Source of the DNA: Shimia aestuarii | GTDB taxonomy: Bacteria > Pseudomonadota > Alphaproteobacteria > Rhodobacterales > Rhodobacteraceae | Reading direction: 5' to 3' | Assembly: GCF_022814865.1 (NCBI RefSeq) | Contig: NZ_JAKVRD010000005.1 | Span: 124,001 to 188,000 of the forward strand | DNA: 64,000 nucleotides | In this document: piece after piece, positions 34,282-43,884 of the stretch | Layout of the letters: the number at the start of each line of letters is the position of its first letter | How positions within the stretch are numbered: position 1 is the stretch's first letter | Notes under the pieces: generated by a model | What the model saw: only the letters and a program-made list of their open reading frames with translations | Database searches by the model: none | Told to the model about the DNA's origin: nothing | Made by a program: the position numbers and the translations under genes

Positions 34282-35532
34282 TCACTCGACGATCTCTGCC
34301 GTCTCGAGAACCGCATGCAGAAGCACATCCGCCCCCGCTGCGGCCCAGTCTTTGGAAATCTCTTCCGCCTCGTTATGCGAAAGCCCGTCCACGCAAGGGC
34401 ACATGACCATCGCCGTCGGCGCCACCTGGTTGATCCAGCAGGCATCATGCCCCGCGCCCGAGATGATATCCTTGTGGCTATAGCCAAGACGCTCCGCCGC
34501 GCCCCGGATCGCGCCCACGCATCCGTCGTCGAACTTGACCGGGTCGAACCCGCCCACTTTCTCAAAGGAAATCGTCAGGCCCATATCATCGGCGATCTTC
34601 TGACCTTCTACCTTGAGACGGTTCTCCATGTCGGTGATCACGTCAAGCTCGGGGCTGCGGAAATCGACGGTGAACACCACCTTACCGGGGATCACGTTGC
34701 GCGAGTTGGGATACACATCAATATGCCCCGCCGCGCCAACCGCATGAGGCGCGTGGCTGAGGGCAATCTCGTCAACCTTCTCGAGAACGCGCGCCATGCC
34801 AAGGCCCGCATTGCGGCGCATCGGCATCGGGGTCGAACCGGTATGCGCGTCCTTGCCCTCGATCGTAACTTGCGTCCAGCTAAGGCCCTGCCCATGCGTG
34901 ACAACGCCGATATCCTTGCCTTCCGCTTCAAGGATCGGTCCCTGTTCGATATGCAGCTCAAAGAAGGCATGCATCTTGCGTGCGCCAACTTCTTCCTCGC
35001 CGCGCCAACCGATCCGCTTCAGCTCGTCGCCAAAGGACTTGCCCTCCGCATCCTCGCGCTCATAGGCCCAATCCTGCGTGTGGATGCCTGCAAAGACACC
35101 GGACGAGAGCATCGCCGGGGCAAACCGCGTCCCTTCCTCGTTGGTCCAGTTGGTGACAACGATCGGGTGTTTCGTCTTGATGCCAAGGTCTTTCATAGTC
35201 CGCAGGATTTCCAGCCCGCCAAGCACGCCGAGCACCCCGTCATACTTGCCGCCCGTCGGCTGCGTGTCGAGATGCGAGCCGACATAGACCGGGAGCGCCT
35301 GCGGGTCGGTGCCCGGATATTCAGCAAACATATTGCCCATCTGGTCGAGCCCCATGGTGCAGCCCACCGCCTCGCACCATGTCTGGAACAGGGCGCGGCC
35401 CTCGCCATCCTCGTCCGTCACGGTCTGGCGGTTGTTGCCACCCGCCACGCCGGGGCCGATCTTGGCCATCTCCATGAGACTATCCCAAAGCCGGTCGGCA
35501 TTGATCTTGAGGTTTTCACCGGGCGCCGCCAT
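34282..35532 (-). CDS. N-carbamoyl-beta-alanine amidohydrolase (M20-type Zn hydrolase)
   Basis: Third step of reductive pyrimidine catabolism: N-carbamoyl-beta-alanine to beta-alanine, CO2 and ammonia. The 416-aa protein has M20/HydC metal ligands in GSHLDTQPTGGKYDG and NEEGTRFAPAM, and the binding segment FFELHIEQGPILEAE. The C-terminal SGAGHDACWINQ provides the last His. An L-N-carbamoylase for hydantoins is the alternative specificity. ATG 35532 (MAAPGENLKI) has GGGAGA nearby. It is divergent from rutR copy 1 with two RutR-type operators between. Confidence 0.9.
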   Translation of the reverse strand: MAAPGENLKINADRLWDSLMEMAKIGPGVAGGNNRQTVTDEDGEGRALFQTWCEAVGCTMGLDQMGNMFAEYPGTDPQALPVYVGSHLDTQPTGGKYDGVLGVLGGLEILRTMKDLGIKTKHPIVVTNWTNEEGTRFAPAMLSSGVFAGIHTQDWAYEREDAEGKSFGDELKRIGWRGEEEVGARKMHAFFELHIEQGPILEAEGKDIGVVTHGQGLSWTQVTIEGKDAHTGSTPMPMRRNAGLGMARVLEKVDEIALSHAPHAVGAAGHIDVYPNSRNVIPGKVVFTVDFRSPELDVITDMENRLKVEGQKIADDMGLTISFEKVGGFDPVKFDDGCVGAIRGAAERLGYSHKDIISGAGHDACWINQVAPTAMVMCPCVDGLSHNEAEEISKDWAAAGADVLLHAVLETAEIVE

Positions 35533-35653
35533 CTCGTATCTCCCTTGCTTGCCGGGCCGGGGGCTGCATTTTTCGGCACTCACCCCGCCCGCTGCTTGCT
35601 TTTTATGTCCTCCCGGCGTCCGGTCCGACTGGACTCTTGCGCTCGGGTAAATC

Positions 35654-35702
35654 CTGACCATATGGTCAATGTGAGGCCACCACAGTCTGACCAACCGGTC
35701 AA
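35654..35702. promoter_or_regulatory. Two RutR-type operators between hydrolase and rutR genes
   Basis: CTGACCATATGGTCAA (35654-35669) and CTGACCAACCGGTCAA (35687-35702) both fit the TTGACCA-NN-TGGTCAA pattern recognised by RutR; the first has a perfect 14-bp palindromic core. Centres are 33 bp apart. They sit in the divergent promoter region of the amidohydrolase/dihydropyrimidinase/importer genes and the first rutR gene, so uracil or thymine probably relieves repression of both directions. Confidence 0.85.
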
Positions 35703-35727
35703 GATTTTTCTCCACAGGGATTTTCCC

Positions 35728-36363
35728 ATGCCGCGCGCGCAAAAACCAAACAGCAAAAAAGAACGCCGCCTGGAAAGCGAAAAGCTTATTTTGGATGCAG
35801 CGGAAAAAGTCTTTGCCGAGGCAGGCTTTGGCGGTGCCACGATGCAGCTCATCGCGGACCTTGCTGGGCTTCCCAAGGCCAACCTGCACTATTACTTCCC
35901 GACCAAGGAATCTCTTTATCGGCAAGTGGTGCAAAACATCTTTCAGATCTGGCTCGAGGCCGCGGACGTCTTTGACAAGGCCGATGGCCCGGCCGAGGGA
36001 ATCGGTGCCTATATCGACGCCAAGATGGAAATCTCTCGTCTGCACCCCGCCGGGTCCAAGGTCTGGGCCTCCGAAGTCATGCACCGCGCGCCGGTGATTC
36101 AGGACTATCTCGAGACAACACTGACCGAATGGACCGAAGGGCGCGCCGCCGTGATCGACCGCTGGATCGCCGAGGGGCGCATGGCGCCTGTCGACCCTCG
36201 CCATCTGCTCTATATGCTGTGGGCCACAACCCAGCACTACGCCGACTTCAACCACCAGATCGAGACACTGAACGGTGGGGCCCCGCTTTCTGAGGCGCAA
36301 TGGGACGCGGCCAAGAAAAGCGTGAAAGAGATCATCCTGCGCGGTATCGGCATCCCCGCGTGA
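35728..36363 (+). CDS. TetR-family regulator, RutR-like (copy 1)
   Basis: A 211-aa TetR protein. The N-terminal HTH reads EAGFGGATMQLIADLAGLPK then ANLHYYFPTKESLY. The C-terminal part RWIAEGRMAPVDPRHLLYML then WATTQHYADFNHQ matches the RutR ligand domain. RutR binds uracil or thymine and leaves its operators. ATG 35728 (MPRAQKPNSKK) is used; an upstream in-frame ATG at 35662 lies within the operator and is unlikely. Its own upstream region holds two RutR-type palindromes, so autoregulation is expected. Confidence 0.88.
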   Translation: MPRAQKPNSKKERRLESEKLILDAAEKVFAEAGFGGATMQLIADLAGLPKANLHYYFPTKESLYRQVVQNIFQIWLEAADVFDKADGPAEGIGAYIDAKMEISRLHPAGSKVWASEVMHRAPVIQDYLETTLTEWTEGRAAVIDRWIAEGRMAPVDPRHLLYMLWATTQHYADFNHQIETLNGGAPLSEAQWDAAKKSVKEIILRGIGIPA

Positions 36364-36434
36364 TTTCGTCCGCTGGACGCCCCGCCCGGTCTGACGTATC
36401 CTCGCCCCCCCGACCACGGATCAGGACAGGCGTC

Positions 36435-37061
36435 ATGGCTGAACCCGCCACCAAGAGCGAGAAGAAACCGAGCCGCATTCAACTGCGCAATCGCAAACGC
36501 ATTCTCGACGCTGCGCTCGAGGTTTTCGCCCAGCACGGCTTTCGCGGTGCCACCCTCGACCAGATCGCCGCAGAGGCCGGACTGTCGAAGCCCAATATCC
36601 TCTATTATTTCTCCGGCAAGGAAGAGATTCACGTCACACTCCTGAATCAGTTGATGGAGACGTGGCTTGACCCGCTCGCGCATCTCGACCCCGAAGGCGA
36701 CCCGGTCGAGGAGATCCTCGCCTATGTCTATCGCAAGCTCGACATGGCGCGCGAATTCCCCCGTGAAAGCCGCCTTTTCGCCAACGAGATCCTGCAAGGC
36801 GCGCCGCGCATGCGCCCGCATCTCGAAACCGCGCTGAAACCGCTTTTCGACGCCGAATGTGCACTGATCCAAAGCTGGATCGACGCGGGCAAGCTCGCGC
36901 CGCTCGATCCACGTCACCTGATCGTATCGATCTGGGCCACGACCCAGCATTACGCAGATTTCGACGCTCAGCTTCAGGTGCTCATACCCGGCGACGAAGA
37001 CGTGATCGACGGCGCACGCACGTATCTTGACACGATGTTCCGCAAGATGCTCGCCCCCTGA
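36435..37061 (+). CDS. TetR-family regulator, RutR-like (copy 2)
   Basis: A 208-aa RutR paralogue 71 bp after copy 1 on the same strand. HTH: QHGFRGATLDQIAAEAGLSK then PNILYYFSGKEEIH. The ligand domain GKLAPLDPRHLIVSIWATTQ then HYADF is, to my eye, closer to E. coli RutR than copy 1 is. Two paralogues in tandem could control separate halves of the pathway (importer and hydrolases versus preA-preT) or sense different pyrimidines. No palindrome was found directly upstream of this copy. Confidence 0.87.
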   Translation: MAEPATKSEKKPSRIQLRNRKRILDAALEVFAQHGFRGATLDQIAAEAGLSKPNILYYFSGKEEIHVTLLNQLMETWLDPLAHLDPEGDPVEEILAYVYRKLDMAREFPRESRLFANEILQGAPRMRPHLETALKPLFDAECALIQSWIDAGKLAPLDPRHLIVSIWATTQHYADFDAQLQVLIPGDEDVIDGARTYLDTMFRKMLAP

Positions 37062-37083
37062 CATCCCCTGACACCCGGACATG

Positions 37084-37118
37084 AAAAACCCGGCGGGAAG
37101 GAGAACACCCCGCCGGGT
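37084..37118 (-). terminator. Rho-independent terminator of preT-preA
   Basis: Minus-strand stem ACCCGGCGGG with CCCGCCGGGT (37088-37118, perfect 10 bp, 11-nt loop), followed by TTTTT (37088 down to 37084). It lies 55 bp beyond the preA stop and also faces the end of rutR copy 2. Confidence 0.88.
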
Positions 37119-37172
37119 CTCTTGTCGTGGGTGGGCTGCAACCTGCCTACCCTGCACAGAGAGCTTGTGCTG

Positions 37173-38477
37173 TTACTCCGCCGCCTGCGACGCCGGGTTG
37201 TTCGGATGCGCAAGCCAATTGCCATATTCCGCCGCAACCGGCTGGCCCGTGCGCTCGTCCATCTCGCCGGGGGCAAGCGTGCGCATGGTGATGCAATCCT
37301 CAACCGGGCAGACATTCACGCAAAGGTTACAGGCGACGCACTCGTCGTCCTTGACCCGGAACACCCGATCCTCGGTCATCTCGATCGCCTGATGGCTGGT
37401 ATCCTCACAAGCCGCATAGCAGCGCCCGCACTTGATACAATCATCCTCGTTGATAACCGCCTTGGTCACGTGGTTGAGGTTGAGATACTGCCAATCGGTG
37501 ACATTCGGCGTTGCCATACCAACGAAGTCGGCAGTGCTCGTATGGCCCTTCTCATCCATCCACTGGCTCAGGCCCGAGATCATCTCCTGCACGATCTTGA
37601 ACCCATAGGTCATCGCCGCCGTGCAAACCTGCACATTCCCCGCGCCAAGCGCCATGAACTCCGCCGCATCGCGCCATGTCGTGACGCCACCAATGCCGCT
37701 GATCGGGAGGTTCGCCGTCTCCGCATTGCGCGCGATCTCGGCCACCATGTTCATCGCGATGGGCTTAACTGCCGGACCACAATAGCCCCCATGCGTGCCC
37801 TTGCCGTCAATCGTCGGCATCGGCGCCATCACATCGAGGTCCACCCCGGTGATCGAGTTGATGGTGTTGATGAGGCTGACCGCATCAGCGCCCCCCTTCA
37901 TCGCCGCCGTCGCCGGGTTGAGGATATTGGTGATGTTCGGCGTCAACTTGACGATCACCGGCATCCGCGTGTTCGCCTTGCACCAGCGCGTGACCATCTC
38001 GACATATTCCGGCACCTGTCCCACGGCCGATCCCATGCCGCGCTCGGCCATCCCGTGCGGACAGCCAAAGTTAAGCTCGATCCCGTCTGCGCCCGTCTCC
38101 TCGACCAGCGGCAGGATCGCTTTCCACGCCTCTTCCTCGCACGGCACCATGAGCGAAACGATCACCGCACGATCCGGGTAATCCCGCTTCACCGCCTTGA
38201 TCTCCTGAAGGTTCGTCTGGAGCGGGCGGTCCGTAATAAGCTCGATATTGTTGAGGCCCAAAAGCCGCCGATCCGCCCCGTGGATTGCGCCATAGCGCGG
38301 GCCGTTGACGTTGACGACGGGCGGACCTTCCTCGCCAAGGGTCTTCCAGACGACCCCGCCCCACCCCGCCTCAAAGGCGCGGCGCACGTTATATTCCTTG
38401 TCCGTCGGCGGCGCAGAGGCGAGCCAAAACGGGTTCGGGGATTTGATCCCCACGAAGTTGCTTTGAAGATTGGCCAT
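37173..38477 (-). CDS. preA: Dihydropyrimidine dehydrogenase catalytic subunit PreA
   Basis: Reduces uracil or thymine to the dihydro form (first step of the pathway) with electrons from PreT. The 434-aa protein is an FMN TIM barrel like dihydroorotate dehydrogenase (NPFWLASAPPTDKEYNVRRA, LNFGCPHGMAERGMGSAVGQ with the active-site Cys). A C-terminal ferredoxin domain has two [4Fe-4S] motifs: CIKCGRCYAAC and CVACNLCVNVCPVEDC. PreT is encoded 18 bp upstream, so the pair is an operon. A strong terminator follows. Confidence 0.95.
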   Translation of the reverse strand: MANLQSNFVGIKSPNPFWLASAPPTDKEYNVRRAFEAGWGGVVWKTLGEEGPPVVNVNGPRYGAIHGADRRLLGLNNIELITDRPLQTNLQEIKAVKRDYPDRAVIVSLMVPCEEEAWKAILPLVEETGADGIELNFGCPHGMAERGMGSAVGQVPEYVEMVTRWCKANTRMPVIVKLTPNITNILNPATAAMKGGADAVSLINTINSITGVDLDVMAPMPTIDGKGTHGGYCGPAVKPIAMNMVAEIARNAETANLPISGIGGVTTWRDAAEFMALGAGNVQVCTAAMTYGFKIVQEMISGLSQWMDEKGHTSTADFVGMATPNVTDWQYLNLNHVTKAVINEDDCIKCGRCYAACEDTSHQAIEMTEDRVFRVKDDECVACNLCVNVCPVEDCITMRTLAPGEMDERTGQPVAAEYGNWLAHPNNPASQAAE

Positions 38478-38495
38478 GTCGCTGATCTCCCTTTC

Positions 38496-39818
38496 TTACG
38501 CCGTCAACGCGGCGTGGATGTCTTCGGCGGCATCGCGCCCTTCGGCCACTGCGGTCACGGTGAGGTCATCCCCCCCGCTCGCACAATCGCCCCCGGCCCA
38601 GACGCCTTTGACGCTCGTGCGCCCCGCGCCGGTCACCTTGATCTTGCCGCGCTCCGTCTCCGGCAGGGCCGCGCCCTCAAGGGTCTGACCGATTGCCTTG
38701 AAAACCTGGTCGGCGGCAATACGCACCGTCTGGCCCGTAGGCTTGAGATCGTCATCGGTATATTCGAACTCGATCTCGCGCACCGCGCCATTGCCGATCA
38801 CGGCCTTGGGCGAGGCATTGGTGATGATCCGCACGCCTTTCGACGCCGCTAGGTCTTGCTCAAAGACGCTGGCATTCATCCGCTCCCGGCCCCGTCGATA
38901 GACAAGGCTGACGTTCAGCGCGCCCAGAAGTTTCGCCTGAACCGCGGCATCCACCGCCGTCATGCCGCCGCCGATCACAACCACGTCGCGCCCGATGGCC
39001 ACATCCCCAAGGTCCGACGCCTGGCGCAGCTCGGCAATGAAGTCGACCGCGTCAAGAACGCCGCCCTTCTCCTCGCCATCGACGCCAAGCGCATTGACCC
39101 CGCCAAGCCCGATCCCAAGGAACACCGCATCATAATCGCCCTTGAGCGCCTCGAGCGTCAGACCCGCGCCAAGCGCCTTGCCGGTCTCAACGGTGATCCC
39201 ACCGATCTTCAAAAGCCAGTCGACCTCCTTCGCCGCGAAATCATCGACCGACTTGTAGCTCGCAATGCCGAACTCGTTGAGCCCGCCCGGCTTCTGGCGC
39301 GCATCGAACACGGTGACGTCATGGCCATGCATCGCCAGCCGGTGCGCCGCCGCAAGACCCGCAGGCCCCGCCCCGACCACCGCGACGCGCTTTCCCGTCG
39401 CCGCGGCGCGCTCGAACGGGTGCACCCCCGCCTGCATGAGCGTGTCCGTCGCATAGCGTTGCAGCCGTCCGATCTCGACCGGCTTACCCTCCGCCGTCTC
39501 CCGCACACAGACCTGCTCACAGAGCGTCTCCGTCGGGCAAACCCGCGCACACATACCCCCAAGGATATTCTGGTTCAGGATCGTCTTGGCCGCCGCCTCC
39601 GGCGTGCCGGTCGCGATCTGGCGAATGAATAGCGGGATGTCGATATCGGTCGGACAGGCGTCCATGCAGGGCGCGTCGTGACAGAAGTAACACCGATCCG
39701 CGGCGACCAGCGCCTCGTGATCCTCGAGCCGGGGATGCAAATCCCCGAAATTGTCGGCAAGCTGGTCGGGGCCAAGACGCCCTCCCACGATACCTTCGCT
39801 CAACGGTGAATTGGTCAT
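38496..39818 (-). CDS. preT: Dihydropyrimidine dehydrogenase NADH-oxidising subunit PreT
   Basis: Passes electrons from NAD(P)H through FAD and iron-sulfur clusters to PreA. The 440-aa product resembles the glutamate synthase small subunit. The N-terminal cysteine clusters are CYFCHDAPCMDACP and CARVCPTETLCEQVC. These precede an FAD site VVGAGPAGLAAAHRLAMHG, an NAD site VVVIGGGMTAVDAAV and the closing GDCASGGDDLTVTAV. ATG 39818 (MTNSPLSEG) fits the GGGGAGAGGA upstream; an in-frame ATG at 39830 lies inside that SD stretch. Confidence 0.93.
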   Translation of the reverse strand: MTNSPLSEGIVGGRLGPDQLADNFGDLHPRLEDHEALVAADRCYFCHDAPCMDACPTDIDIPLFIRQIATGTPEAAAKTILNQNILGGMCARVCPTETLCEQVCVRETAEGKPVEIGRLQRYATDTLMQAGVHPFERAAATGKRVAVVGAGPAGLAAAHRLAMHGHDVTVFDARQKPGGLNEFGIASYKSVDDFAAKEVDWLLKIGGITVETGKALGAGLTLEALKGDYDAVFLGIGLGGVNALGVDGEEKGGVLDAVDFIAELRQASDLGDVAIGRDVVVIGGGMTAVDAAVQAKLLGALNVSLVYRRGRERMNASVFEQDLAASKGVRIITNASPKAVIGNGAVREIEFEYTDDDLKPTGQTVRIAADQVFKAIGQTLEGAALPETERGKIKVTGAGRTSVKGVWAGGDCASGGDDLTVTAVAEGRDAAEDIHAALTA

Positions 39819-40127
39819 TCCTCTCCCCATGTCATCGTTTGGCTAATGGAATCAGGCTGTCACGGGTTCTGTTTTTTATCAACTGGTAAAATTTAAACTG
39901 GTGGCCAAAAAACTTCAGATGCCCGAAAATTCAGCGAATTTTGCCGCTCATCGCGAGGCGTTTCGCCAGACAATGCTTGCGAAAAAACCGACTCTCGCGG
40001 ATACTCACCGCGCAACGTTACCTCTATCGACCTACTGTTCCTTCGGCTCAGGCACTCGATTTTGCACTGACCGAGCCACGCTGCCGCAGGATCGCGGGCA
40101 GTTACGATACAGACAGGAGATACGACG
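39819..40127. promoter_or_regulatory. 309-bp divergent control region between preT and cspA
   Basis: No gene. Near preT are two direct repeats AACTGGT (39881-39887, 39896-39902; 15-bp period) in an AT-rich stretch, possible half-sites of a regulator. A 17-bp perfect palindrome, AAAATTC-AGC-GAATTTT, lies at 39926-39942. The remaining 185 bp before cspA probably holds the long 5' UTR usual for cold-shock genes, with CAGGAGA at 40115-40121 as its SD. No RutR-type site was found here, unlike at 35.7 kb. Confidence 0.5.
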
Positions 40128-40334
40128 ATGGCAACTGGCACCGTCAAATGGTTCAACACCACCAAAGGCTACGGCTTTATCGCACCCGATGAGGGCGGCA
40201 AGGACGTATTCGTTCACATTTCGGCCGTGGAACGTTCCGGGCTGACCGGCCTCGCCGACAACCAGAAGGTCACTTACGAACTTCAGGCCGGCCGTGATGG
40301 CCGCGAAAGCGCGGTGGACATCGCTCTGGCCTGA
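40128..40334 (+). CDS. cspA: Cold-shock protein (CspA family)
   Basis: A 68-aa single-domain OB-fold RNA chaperone that melts mRNA structure. RNP1 is KGYGFI and RNP2 is VFVHI, preceded by the standard MATGTVKWFN start. Length and motifs are typical. ATG 40128 has CAGGAGA upstream. It is divergent from preT and monocistronic, closed by its own terminator. Whether it is cold-inducible or constitutive cannot be told from the sequence. Confidence 0.96.
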   Translation: MATGTVKWFNTTKGYGFIAPDEGGKDVFVHISAVERSGLTGLADNQKVTYELQAGRDGRESAVDIALA

Positions 40335-40360
40335 TCCGCCGGCGCGACTGACAGATTTCG

Positions 40361-40395
40361 AAAAGGGCGTGAGGGCTTCCTCCCGCCCTTTTTTC
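40361..40395 (+). terminator. Rho-independent terminator of cspA
   Basis: AAAAGGGCG pairs with CGCCCTTTT, with an inner GAGG-CCTC stem and a GCTT loop, then a run of T to 40395. Confidence 0.88.
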
Positions 40396-40410
40396 ATACG
40401 CAAACGCCCC

Positions 40411-40445
40411 TGCTTCTCCTTTGCCCAAATACTCCCGCCGGAGGC
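40411..40445 (-). repeat. 3'-tail element, copy 3 (behind gcvP)
   Basis: In the gcvP sense: GCCTCCGGCGGGAGTATTT then GGGCAAAGGAGAAGCA. CCTCC-GGCGGGAG can form a short stem. It lies about 125 bp after the gcvP stop, with several GC hairpins between (e.g. CCCGGCC-GGCCGGG near 40514-40530). Confidence 0.72.
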
Positions 40446-40570
40446 GTCCCATCCAACGCAAAAGGCGCGCCGCCCGCAAGCAACGCGCCGTTTTCTCAAC
40501 CCGCGACGGGCCCGGACCCGGCCTTGGCCGGGGCTGGGCGAAACCTGCGGCGGCGTAAGCCGCCCCCGCT

Positions 40571-43393
40571 TTAGTCCACGTAGTCTTCCATCGGCGGACA
40601 GATACAGACGAGGTTGCGGTCGCCATAGGCATTGTCGACCCGGTTGACCGGCGGCCAATACTTATCGACCCGGAAAGACCCCGGCGGGAAACAGCCCTGC
40701 TCGCGGCTATAGGGCCGGTCCCATTCACCCACGAGGTCTTGCGTCGTGTGCGGCGCGTGTTTGAGCGGGTTGTTCTCCGCATCCATCTCGCCCGCCTCGA
40801 TGACGCGGATTTCCTCGCGGATTGCCAGCATCGCATCGCAGAACCGATCGAGCTCGGCCTTGGTCTCGCTCTCCGTCGGCTCGATCATCAGCGTGCCCGC
40901 CACGGGCCAGCTCATGGTCGGCGCGTGGAACCCGCAATCCATCAGGCGCTTGGCAATATCATCGACCGTCACGCCCGCGCTTTCGGCAAAGGGGCGCGTG
41001 TCAATGATGCACTCATGTGCAACCCGGCCCGTCGGCCCTTTGTAAAGGACGTCATAGGCCCCCTCGAGACGCTTAGCGATGTAGTTGGCGTTGAGGATCG
41101 CCGCCCGCGTGGCCTGCGTCAGGCCCTCTCCCCCCATCAAGAGGATATAGGCCCAGGAGATTGGCAAGATCGACCCCGACCCGACCGGCGCCGCGCTGAC
41201 TGCGCCCGCCTTCTCTGGCAGGTGCGGCACGAGATGCGCCTTGACCCCGATCGGCCCCATGCCGGGACCACCGCCACCATGCGGGATGGCAAAGGTCTTG
41301 TGCAGGTTGAGGTGGCTCACATCCCCACCAAGATCGCCGGGCCGCGACAGGCCCACCATGGCGTTGAGGTTGGCGCCGTCGATATAGACCTGCCCACCAT
41401 GCTCATGGGTGATCGCACAGACCTCGCGCACCGTTTCCTCGAACACACCATGCGTCGAGGGGTAGGTGATCATGCAGCCTGCAAGCTCGTTCGAGTGTTT
41501 CTGCGCTTTCGCAAGGAAATCGTTGAGATCAATGTCACCGTTCTCGCTCGACTTCACCGGCACGACCTTCCAGCCAACCATCTGCGCACTCGCCGGGTTG
41601 GTGCCATGCGCGCTCATCGGGATGAGACAGACATTGCGATGCCCCTCGCCCCGCGCCGCGTGATAATCCGCAATGGTCAGGAGACCGGCATATTCCCCCT
41701 GCGCGCCAGAATTGGGCTGCATCGAGAAATCGTCATAGCCGGTAATCTGGCAAAGCTTCGCGGTGAGATCGTCAAGCATCTCGCGATAGCCAAGCGCCTG
41801 ATCCTCTGGACAATAGGGATGTAACAACGAGAATTCGCGCCAGCTTACCGGCATCATCTCGGCGGCAGCGTTGAGCTTCATCGTGCACGACCCAAGCGGG
41901 ATCATCGCCCGATCAAGCGCAAGATCACGATCCGCAAGGCGGCGCATGTAGCGCATCATTTCCGTCTCGGCGCGGTTCATGTGGAACACCGGATGGGTGA
42001 GAAAATCGCTCCGGCGGTGCATGTTGTCCGGCACGCGATACTCGGCCTCGAAATTGTCATCCTTGCGGTCGATCCCAAAGGCTCGCCACACGGCCTCAAT
42101 CACTGCCGGGCGCGTGGCCTCGTCCACGGTGATCCCTACCCGTGTCTCGCCGACCGGGCGCAGGTTGACGTTCTCGTCCACCGCCGACTTGATAACCGCC
42201 GCCTGAAGCGGGCCCACATCGACAGTGATCGTGTCGAAGAACACCTTGGGATCTACCTTGAACCCCGCCGCCTCAAGCCCATTGGCAAGGCGCACGGTCT
42301 TGCGGTGAATCCGCTGCGCAATCGCCTTGAGCCCCTTCGGCCCGTGGAACACCGCATACATCGACGCCATCACCGCCAAAAGCGCCTGCGCCGTGCAGAC
42401 GTTCGACGTCGCCTTTTCGCGCCGGATATGCTGTTCGCGGGTCTGGAGCGAGAGACGATACGCCTTGTTGCCGCGCGCATCGACCGACACGCCGACAATC
42501 CGCCCCGGCATCTGCCGCTTATAGGCGTCCTTGGTCGCCACATAGGCCGCGTGCGGCCCGCCATATCCCATCGGCACGCCAAAGCGCTGGGTGGTGCCCA
42601 CGGCGATATCCGCCCCCATTGCACCCGGCTCTTTCAGCAGGGTAAGCGACAGCGGATCGGCACTGATAATCCCGATCGCCTTGGCCTCATGCAGCGCCGC
42701 AATATGGTCGGTGAAATCCCGCACGTGCCCATATGTGCCCGGATACTGGAAAATCGCGCCGAAAACCTTGTCGGCCTCCAACTTGTCCGGATTGCCGACG
42801 ATGACCTCGATGCCAAGCGGCTTTGCACGGGTCTGGATCACAGCGATATTCTGAGGGTGGCAATCACGGTCGACAAAGAACGCCTTGGCCTTCGATTTCG
42901 ACACCCGCTGCGCCATGGTCATCGCCTCGGCACAGGCCGTCGCCTCGTCAAGAAGCGACGCATTGGCAACCTCAAGCCCCGTCAAGTCCGACACCATGGT
43001 CTGAAAATTCAAGAGCGCCTCAAGGCGGCCCTGCGAAATCTCTGGCTGATACGGCGTATAGGCCGTGTACCACGCCGGGTTCTCAAGGATGTTGCGCTGG
43101 ATCGCGGGCGGCGTCACCGTGCCGTGATATCCCTGCCCGATAAGGCTTGTCAGAACCTTGTTCTTCGCCGCCGTGACCCGCATCCGATAAAGCAACTCGC
43201 GCTCCGAGAACGGCCGCCCGAAATCAAGCGGTGCCTCTTGCCGGATGCTCTTGGGCACCGTGTCCTCGATCAGCGCATCAAGGCTTTCGGCCCCAACCAC
43301 CCCAAGCATGTCGGCCATTTCCTCGGGCGATGGCCCGATGTGGCGGCGGTTGGCGAAATCATACGGCAGGTAGTCCGTCGGCGTGAACGGCAT
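40571..43393 (-). CDS. gcvP: Glycine dehydrogenase (aminomethyl-transferring), P-protein
   Basis: Pyridoxal-phosphate enzyme that decarboxylates glycine and passes the aminomethyl group to lipoylated GcvH. The single-chain form of 940 aa contains both halves: an inactive N-terminal half, and a C-terminal half with the PLP lysine in [19 protein letters not shown]. Glycine-rich [17 protein letters not shown] follows. ATG 43393 is fixed by GGAGG five bases upstream; the ATG at 43405 lies before that SD. Last gene of the riboswitch-controlled gcvT-gcvH-gcvP operon. The lipoamide dehydrogenase is not in the window. Confidence 0.96.
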   Translation of the reverse strand: MPFTPTDYLPYDFANRRHIGPSPEEMADMLGVVGAESLDALIEDTVPKSIRQEAPLDFGRPFSERELLYRMRVTAAKNKVLTSLIGQGYHGTVTPPAIQRNILENPAWYTAYTPYQPEISQGRLEALLNFQTMVSDLTGLEVANASLLDEATACAEAMTMAQRVSKSKAKAFFVDRDCHPQNIAVIQTRAKPLGIEVIVGNPDKLEADKVFGAIFQYPGTYGHVRDFTDHIAALHEAKAIGIISADPLSLTLLKEPGAMGADIAVGTTQRFGVPMGYGGPHAAYVATKDAYKRQMPGRIVGVSVDARGNKAYRLSLQTREQHIRREKATSNVCTAQALLAVMASMYAVFHGPKGLKAIAQRIHRKTVRLANGLEAAGFKVDPKVFFDTITVDVGPLQAAVIKSAVDENVNLRPVGETRVGITVDEATRPAVIEAVWRAFGIDRKDDNFEAEYRVPDNMHRRSDFLTHPVFHMNRAETEMMRYMRRLADRDLALDRAMIPLGSCTMKLNAAAEMMPVSWREFSLLHPYCPEDQALGYREMLDDLTAKLCQITGYDDFSMQPNSGAQGEYAGLLTIADYHAARGEGHRNVCLIPMSAHGTNPASAQMVGWKVVPVKSSENGDIDLNDFLAKAQKHSNELAGCMITYPSTHGVFEETVREVCAITHEHGGQVYIDGANLNAMVGLSRPGDLGGDVSHLNLHKTFAIPHGGGGPGMGPIGVKAHLVPHLPEKAGAVSAAPVGSGSILPISWAYILLMGGEGLTQATRAAILNANYIAKRLEGAYDVLYKGPTGRVAHECIIDTRPFAESAGVTVDDIAKRLMDCGFHAPTMSWPVAGTLMIEPTESETKAELDRFCDAMLAIREEIRVIEAGEMDAENNPLKHAPHTTQDLVGEWDRPYSREQGCFPPGSFRVDKYWPPVNRVDNAYGDRNLVCICPPMEDYVD

Positions 43394-43502
43394 GGTGTCC
43401 TCCATAACTTACCCATCGGCGCTCCGGCATCGGTCGCGCCCTGCCCTCTCGGGCGTCATTTCCCTTGCAAACCCGGCACACCCCGCGCCGGACAGTCGCG
43501 CG

Positions 43503-43862
43503 TCAGCCCACGAAGTCCTTGTAGGCCGCCTCGTCCATGTAATCGTCCATCTGGCTGGCATCCGCGGGCTTCATCTTGAAGAACCACGCATCACCAAGCG
43601 GGTCTTCGTTGACCTTGCCCGGATCCTCGACCAAGGCCGCGTTGACCTCGACAATCTCGCCATCAAGCGGCGCAAGGATATCGCTTGCCGCCTTGACCGA
43701 CTCGATGACGCAAACCTCGTCATCCTTCGACACCTCGGTGCCTTCTTCCGGCAATTCGATGAACACCACATCGCCAAGCTGCTCGCTCGCGTGTTCCGTG
43801 ATGCCCACGACAACCACGTCATCCTCGACGCGCAGCCATTCATGTTCTTCGGTGAATTTCAT
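43503..43862 (-). CDS. gcvH: Glycine cleavage system H protein
   Basis: A 119-aa lipoyl carrier shuttling the aminomethyl intermediate between P, T and L proteins. The lipoyl-lysine is Lys57 in [10 protein letters not shown], flanked by the typical [23 protein letters not shown] 43862 ([10 protein letters not shown]) is the conserved start; an upstream in-frame start at 43925 overlaps gcvT and is unlikely. It is 22 bp after gcvT and 109 bp before gcvP. The 109-bp spacer to gcvP has no obvious terminator. Confidence 0.96.
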   Translation of the reverse strand: MKFTEEHEWLRVEDDVVVVGITEHASEQLGDVVFIELPEEGTEVSKDDEVCVIESVKAASDILAPLDGEIVEVNAALVEDPGKVNEDPLGDAWFFKMKPADASQMDDYMDEAAYKDFVG

Positions 43863-43884
43863 CTTCCGAGGTCTCCCTGTTCGT

